This document shows positions 51,201 to 57,200 of a stretch of 64,000 nucleotides of DNA, piece by piece. Source of the stretch: Schistosoma haematobium (taxonomy: Eukaryota; Platyhelminthes; Trematoda; Strigeidida; Schistosomatidae); contig NC_067196.1 of NCBI RefSeq assembly GCF_000699445.3, positions 73,663,864-73,727,863 on the forward strand, given 5' to 3'. The stretch's first letter is position 1. Each line of letters opens with the position of its first letter. Under the pieces are notes generated by a model. It did no database searches, was not told the origin of the DNA, and saw nothing but the letters and a program-made list of their open reading frames with translations. Both the position numbers and the translations under genes were made by a program.

Positions 51201-54200
51201 CTCATTTCACTTAATGTATGCATTTGCGCATATAAATGAGTAAACAATAGTTTTCAATCAGTGAAACTTACTACTACCTAGTACAGTTTAATAAAGTTTC
51301 ATTCTAAAGAGATTTTTGCGTGCGTTTACTTGTTTGAGTAGTGATTGATAATATAAACTAGATAGAGTCACTTGAGGTCGTAATAACCAAAAAAGACCGG
51401 TAATCAATAACACCACTGTGGTTTTTTCAGTGGTTCGGAACGCTGATGGTATATGTCTTTGATCAATCAGTTCAGTAAGACGAATTATTTGGTGGTAATG
51501 TGTGTCATTACACTTTTGTAACGTTTGACAATTATAGGTAATTCAGGACTCCATTAACTTCAAGTTTATTTTTGATCTGGTCACTCCCATCCTCTTAATT
51601 AAGTTTCAAAGTAAACTGTATAAATATTCGTTGAATGACTTTTTGTTGGTTTTGTTCACCGTAATTTCAGAGCTGCTATTTGGCTTCAGAATCGTCCATT
51701 ACAAAAACGTACATATTTAACGCATTCGGATGGATATAGTCGTGCTGGGAGTGCAGGTAGTGCAAGTGGTCGTTCATCTTATCGAATTCTCCTACCATCC
51801 GTTAACGCTTCCTTAATTTCTGCTCTCTTAAACAATACCAATGCTAGTAATAATACTACTGCTACTACTGCTACTAATACTAATACTACTACTACCATCA
51901 CAGCCACGGCCGCTGCCAGTAACATCACTAATAATGCACTAGACGATGGAAATAGATCAATAAATTCTGATGAAGATATTGTATTACTACGTCCATCAAT
52001 ATTGAATCATTTACTGAATATAACCGGTGTTAATGGAACAACTAATAACAATACTAGTAGCCTACAAAATACCGACAATAATGATTTCGACATAAATTCT
52101 GACAATATTTCATCAGTTGAATCTATATTAACAGGTTTAGGAATTCCTTTACTAACATCTACTACTTCTACTGCTGCATCATTAAACTGTGATACTAACT
52201 TTTTATCTGATAGTACTGTGATCAGTAATAATAACAATGATTTAATCAATTGTTTATTAGTTCATGGTAATCAGAATAATCAATATGTGACCACATCGAT
52301 GGGAGGTACAGCTACTACTCCAAATGGTGGTGGTAGTAGTAGTGTTGGCATCGGACTCATTTCGGATGATAGGTCGACTTCACAGATTGGCCGCTTACAT
52401 AAAGAATTTGTACGTATTCCACGTTTACCACATGAATTATTAACTCAGTTGACAAGTAAATATATGAAATCATCTCCTAATTACTGCCATTATCATCAAT
52501 CAGACAATTTGACATTTTGGCATTGGGCGTCAAGACTTATGGAAGAGCATGCATCTCGCAAATCTGAACTGGAAATACAATTCATCGGTAAATCATATTA
52601 TCGCTACTATTTTTATTATAATCACCTATTATGTTTCTACGTCATTGTATATCTCTTCTGTCTTTGAGTTTAAATTCTAATCTGCATGTGCGACAAGATA
52701 GAAAGTCTATGCCTTTCAAGAACTGCCTAAATATCTCATCCATTATCGTAACATGGTACTAGTTTTTTTTGTATGAGCTTTGTAACGATTGTAGAATGGT
52801 TTTTAACATACTCGTTATTCCTAATTCATAACCAGTTCATTACAATCTTTTATTATCCTCGATATTTTAGCTATGAAACGTTATTATCGAGTAGCCAACT
52901 TATTCTATATTCATTAGAAAATCGAATGAGTGACGAAATTACATCTACTACTTTACTTACTTACTTACGCCTGTTACCCTTCGTGAAGGACTATAGGCCA
53001 CCAATCACGGTTCTCCGACGAACTCTATCCTGGGCAATCCTTCCCAGTTGCTGTTTATTATTTTCATGTCTCCCTCCAATTCCTGATGCAATATGTTTCT
53101 TGGTCTTCCTCCTTTCCGTTCCCCCTCAGGATTCCAAGCTAGAGCTTGCCTCGCGATGTCGGTTGGCGATTTCAACAATGTATATCCTATGCACTAACGA
53201 CGTATTTTCCTAATTCCCTCTTCTGTTGGAATCTGGTTTGTTCTCTCGAACAGTAGGCTGTTGCTAATGGTATCTGGTGAACTGACGTATAGTATCGTGC
53301 GTAGACAATTGTTTATGAATACTTGTACATTTTTGATGATGTTTGTAGTAGTTATTCACGTTTCAGCTGCGTACAGTAGAACTGTCTTGATGTTCGTATT
53401 GAAGATTCTGACTTTAATGTTGGTTGACAGACAGTTGTTTTGTATTCCATATGTTCTTCAATTGTACGAATGCTGTATTAACTTTACCAATACTTACCTT
53501 CACATGTGCATCAGATCCTCGTATTTCATCAATGATACTCACCAAGTATGTTAAGTTTTCCACCTGTTGCAGTGTTTCTCCATCAAGTATGATTTTGTTG
53601 GTGCTCTCATGTTGCATTCGAGGATCTTAGTTTTCTCCCTGTGTTTACTGTTGCTACACTAACTGTCTCATGTACTACACATGTGCCATTTAATGTCTAA
53701 CGTCTGATTGACGCTTATCAACAACTCAAATGTTTCTTCATCAAATAACTGAGAAGTTTTAATTCTCATTATATTAAAACACAATTGTATGAACGAAGAA
53801 TATTCTTTTCAATAATTTCTCATCAGGTTCTACAATTATCTCATATCCAAATTAATAATCCATAAAATTGGCCAGATTTAAAGCAGAGTATATCATTTGG
53901 AAATTGTAATATGTGAATTGAGAATTGTTGTTTGTTATATAAAAGCAATTCAGATCGTTAATGTTGGGGCCGTTTAATATAAAGTGTTAACTTGAATCAG
54001 TTTATAAGCGAAATGAAATTGTGCGATAAATAATGATCAGAATAAATATAGTTAACATGTGGTGAGAGAGAAAATGATGGAATAAAAATCGGAAATTACG
54101 TAATACGTAGAATAATATGAATTAGGTCAGATATAGTAGATTTAGGGGTGGATATTGAATAAATTCCTCAAAAGGTTAAGTGTAAAGATAATAATAATAA

Positions 54201-57200
54201 GTTTGGGGCATAAAATGGACATTAATCAGAATACGTCAGCATATTATAAAATTATTTAGTAACTAGTTGTCCCCATCCCGACCGTTGTTGCTACCTTGAC
54301 GTGGTGGTCGGGCTTGTCTATCGTGATGAAGCAACCGAGCTATACTGGCTGGAACAACCGTTCGTCAAGGTCCTACCATGTCAGACAGGTCGGTTGAAGA
54401 GCGGTAAGACTAAAAGCAACAAACCCAGGGCCAAAAGGCGAAGTCGTACTGCTGACTGTACAGAGGTGTGACAGCAGTAAGGTGTTTCCTTCGGACAACC
54501 AGCATGACACCGATGCTGCCTTCCCACAAGAAGGGGTGGGGTTAGAAAAGGTCGACCCTAAAAATGCACACCTCGCCTTACCTCATGGGTGTCCGTCTCC
54601 GGCGGTAAGGTCTCAATAAGTACGGAGCTAACACAAAAATTACCCATAAAAAGGTCGTGTGTGACCGACCTCAAGCAGTTGTCCCTTGGGCACTGCGGTC
54701 ACGCTCCCAGGTCGTATCGATCTCATGTGTTAGTGGGCCGTTTACTAATTGTGAACAATGATACTACGTCAAAGGACATCATCGTTTGATCTTTCGTGTT
54801 TATGTTTTTAATCTTGTCATCGAATTGGAATACATCCTTAATACTATATTTCACTAGGCGTTTATGGAGTGGTTTCAAAACGATTACTAACCAATTTGCC
54901 CTGGATTCCATATTGGCAGACATTTTCCTTTCTAAATTAGTAAACGGCCCACTAACACAAGAGATCGATACGTTTTCATTTTACTGCCGATATATTCAAT
55001 ATCCACCCCTAAATCTACTATATCTGACCTAATTCATATTATTCTACGTATTACGTAATTTCCGATTTTTATTCCATCATTTTCTCTCTCACCACATGTT
55101 AACTATATTTATTCTGATCATTATTTATCGCACAATTTCATTTCGCTTATAAACTGATTCAAGTTAACACTTTATATTAAACGGCCCCAACATTAACGAT
55201 CTGAATTGCTTTTATATAACAAACAACAATTCTCAATTCACATATTACAATTTCCAAATGATATACTCTGCTTTAAATCTGGCCAATTTTATGGATTATT
55301 AATTTGGATATGAGATAATTGTAGAACCTGATGAGAAATTATTGAAAAGAATATTCTTCGTTCATACAATTGTGTTTTAATATAATGGGAATTTTTCAGT
55401 GATCACATTTATTTATCAAGAGGGCAGATAAGTTTGAGTTCCATACGATATCTTGGCAGTATTTTTTCTAAGGTTGTAAATTATTGATTTCTTTTTATAT
55501 CCAGACGAAGAAAAAATGAATTATGACTGCTAGGATTTATATATGGACTATTATTACATATATTCTTTTTGGATAACTATTAAATAACTGGATTATAGAT
55601 ATAAACGTTGTGCCAAAAGCTTTTATTTGAATTACTGGCCCCTTTTATACGATTCACCATTCCCAACTTGTTCGCAATTTATCAGTAACCGTATCCCACA
55701 CTCAAAACCACTTTTGGTTTGATTTTGTATAATTTTTATTTTTCTTGCTGTGAGGCTGTTTTGCTTATACATAAACCAAGTATTTCTGAAATATGCGAAT
55801 TATACCGTAGAGGTTGAGTTTACTCACTGAATTCAACGGGTAGTGTTAGGCAAGAAGAATCAATAAGGATTCAGTGTTGACGAAAAGCTGCTAGTGCTGT
55901 TTTGATATGTTTTTTGTTCGGCACAAGAGCAAGGTCATACAAGTCGGTACTCGAATTGGCGATTTTGTCATCTGATAATTGATAGGGGGCATATTTACTA
56001 ATTATTTACTCAGTTTTTCGACGGGGAAAAAACCTTGCTTCAGTCATCTTTAGAATGCTATAATTTTTATGGAAGATATATCGTTTGTAGTATTTAATTT
56101 AATGTTTAAGTGACTTTCTGCTGGAAATAAAAAATAGTGAGAGTAGTATTAACAATTGGTTAACATTGGATAACCTTTTTGATTCTGGTTAAGGGTACTT
56201 ATTATTAGAACAATTTGCATTAAAATATCTACAAACAACTTTTTACTCGATTTACTTGTAAACCTGATAATTTCATTTCATTATAGGAGTTGTGAAGATT
56301 ATTAAGTTTTTGATTGAGATCATGAACCGATCCCACGAGCGGGATCGTGGATGCGCACTGCTGAGGAGTCCCACAATAGGGCGAAACATCTGTCCATTGC
56401 TTATAGGTTTCTGACGGTGGTCTAACATTAATCGTTTCATGATCTCAATCAAAAAATTTCATTTGTGTAAATCTGTTACAAACCTTACATTTTATACAAC
56501 ATTAGGTACAAATATGAATATTAACACTACTATAAACCAAATTGACAGTTGGTTAGTTTATTTAATAAAGGAGGTAATGTATTTGTTTTTCGTTGCTTAG
56601 AAAAACTGATTTCTAACTTTTCAGTTTTTCACGTAACTTGTTCTGCAGAGCTTAGAGAACAAGATTAATACATCAGAATGAATCAGTTGAATTAAACTGT
56701 CTCTACATATATATCTAAGCATTGTTACTGTCATGTCTAACACCAATTAATAACTTGATAGTCATTTTATTGATCTATCTAAATGTTGAGCACCAGTAAC
56801 TCACCTGATGGGTACATTTTTTGATATCCCATATGGAATCAGATTATATGTTCCTAGTGGCCTGAACGGGTAGATAGTGTGACATATTAAAGTTGTAAGT
56901 GAAATGCTTCAACCACCAATAAGTCGTTTTATTGGTCACATATTTAATAGAATATTATTTTGTATGTAGTTGAGAGATTTCAGATATAATTCTTACGCCA
57001 TAATTATGTTATTGTCTTGAGATGATTTGAAGCTTTCTCCAGATTGTTTTTAATCGTCATTTAGGCTCAGTGGTCTAGAGGTTATGCGTTTGCACGCGAT
57101 ACTAAAGGTCCTTTGTTCCAGTCGCACATGTGGGACTATGGATGCGCACTTATGGGTCCCATACTAGGACAAAACGGCCGTACAGTGCTTCCACGTTTTC

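Larger units (their letters stand above)
53763..55393 (-). mobile_element. Penelope-like element arranged as a large inverted repeat
   Basis: A 459-bp unit (54935-55393) is mirrored by an inverted copy split in two (53763-54161 and 54713-54750). Between the inner arms, on the minus strand, a reverse-transcriptase piece reads [37 protein letters not shown], then [11 protein letters not shown], the Penelope-like motif A region. The element is otherwise lost. Penelope-like elements commonly have inverted or partly tandem terminal repeats (pLTRs) with hammerhead motifs, which fits here. Confidence 0.75.
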
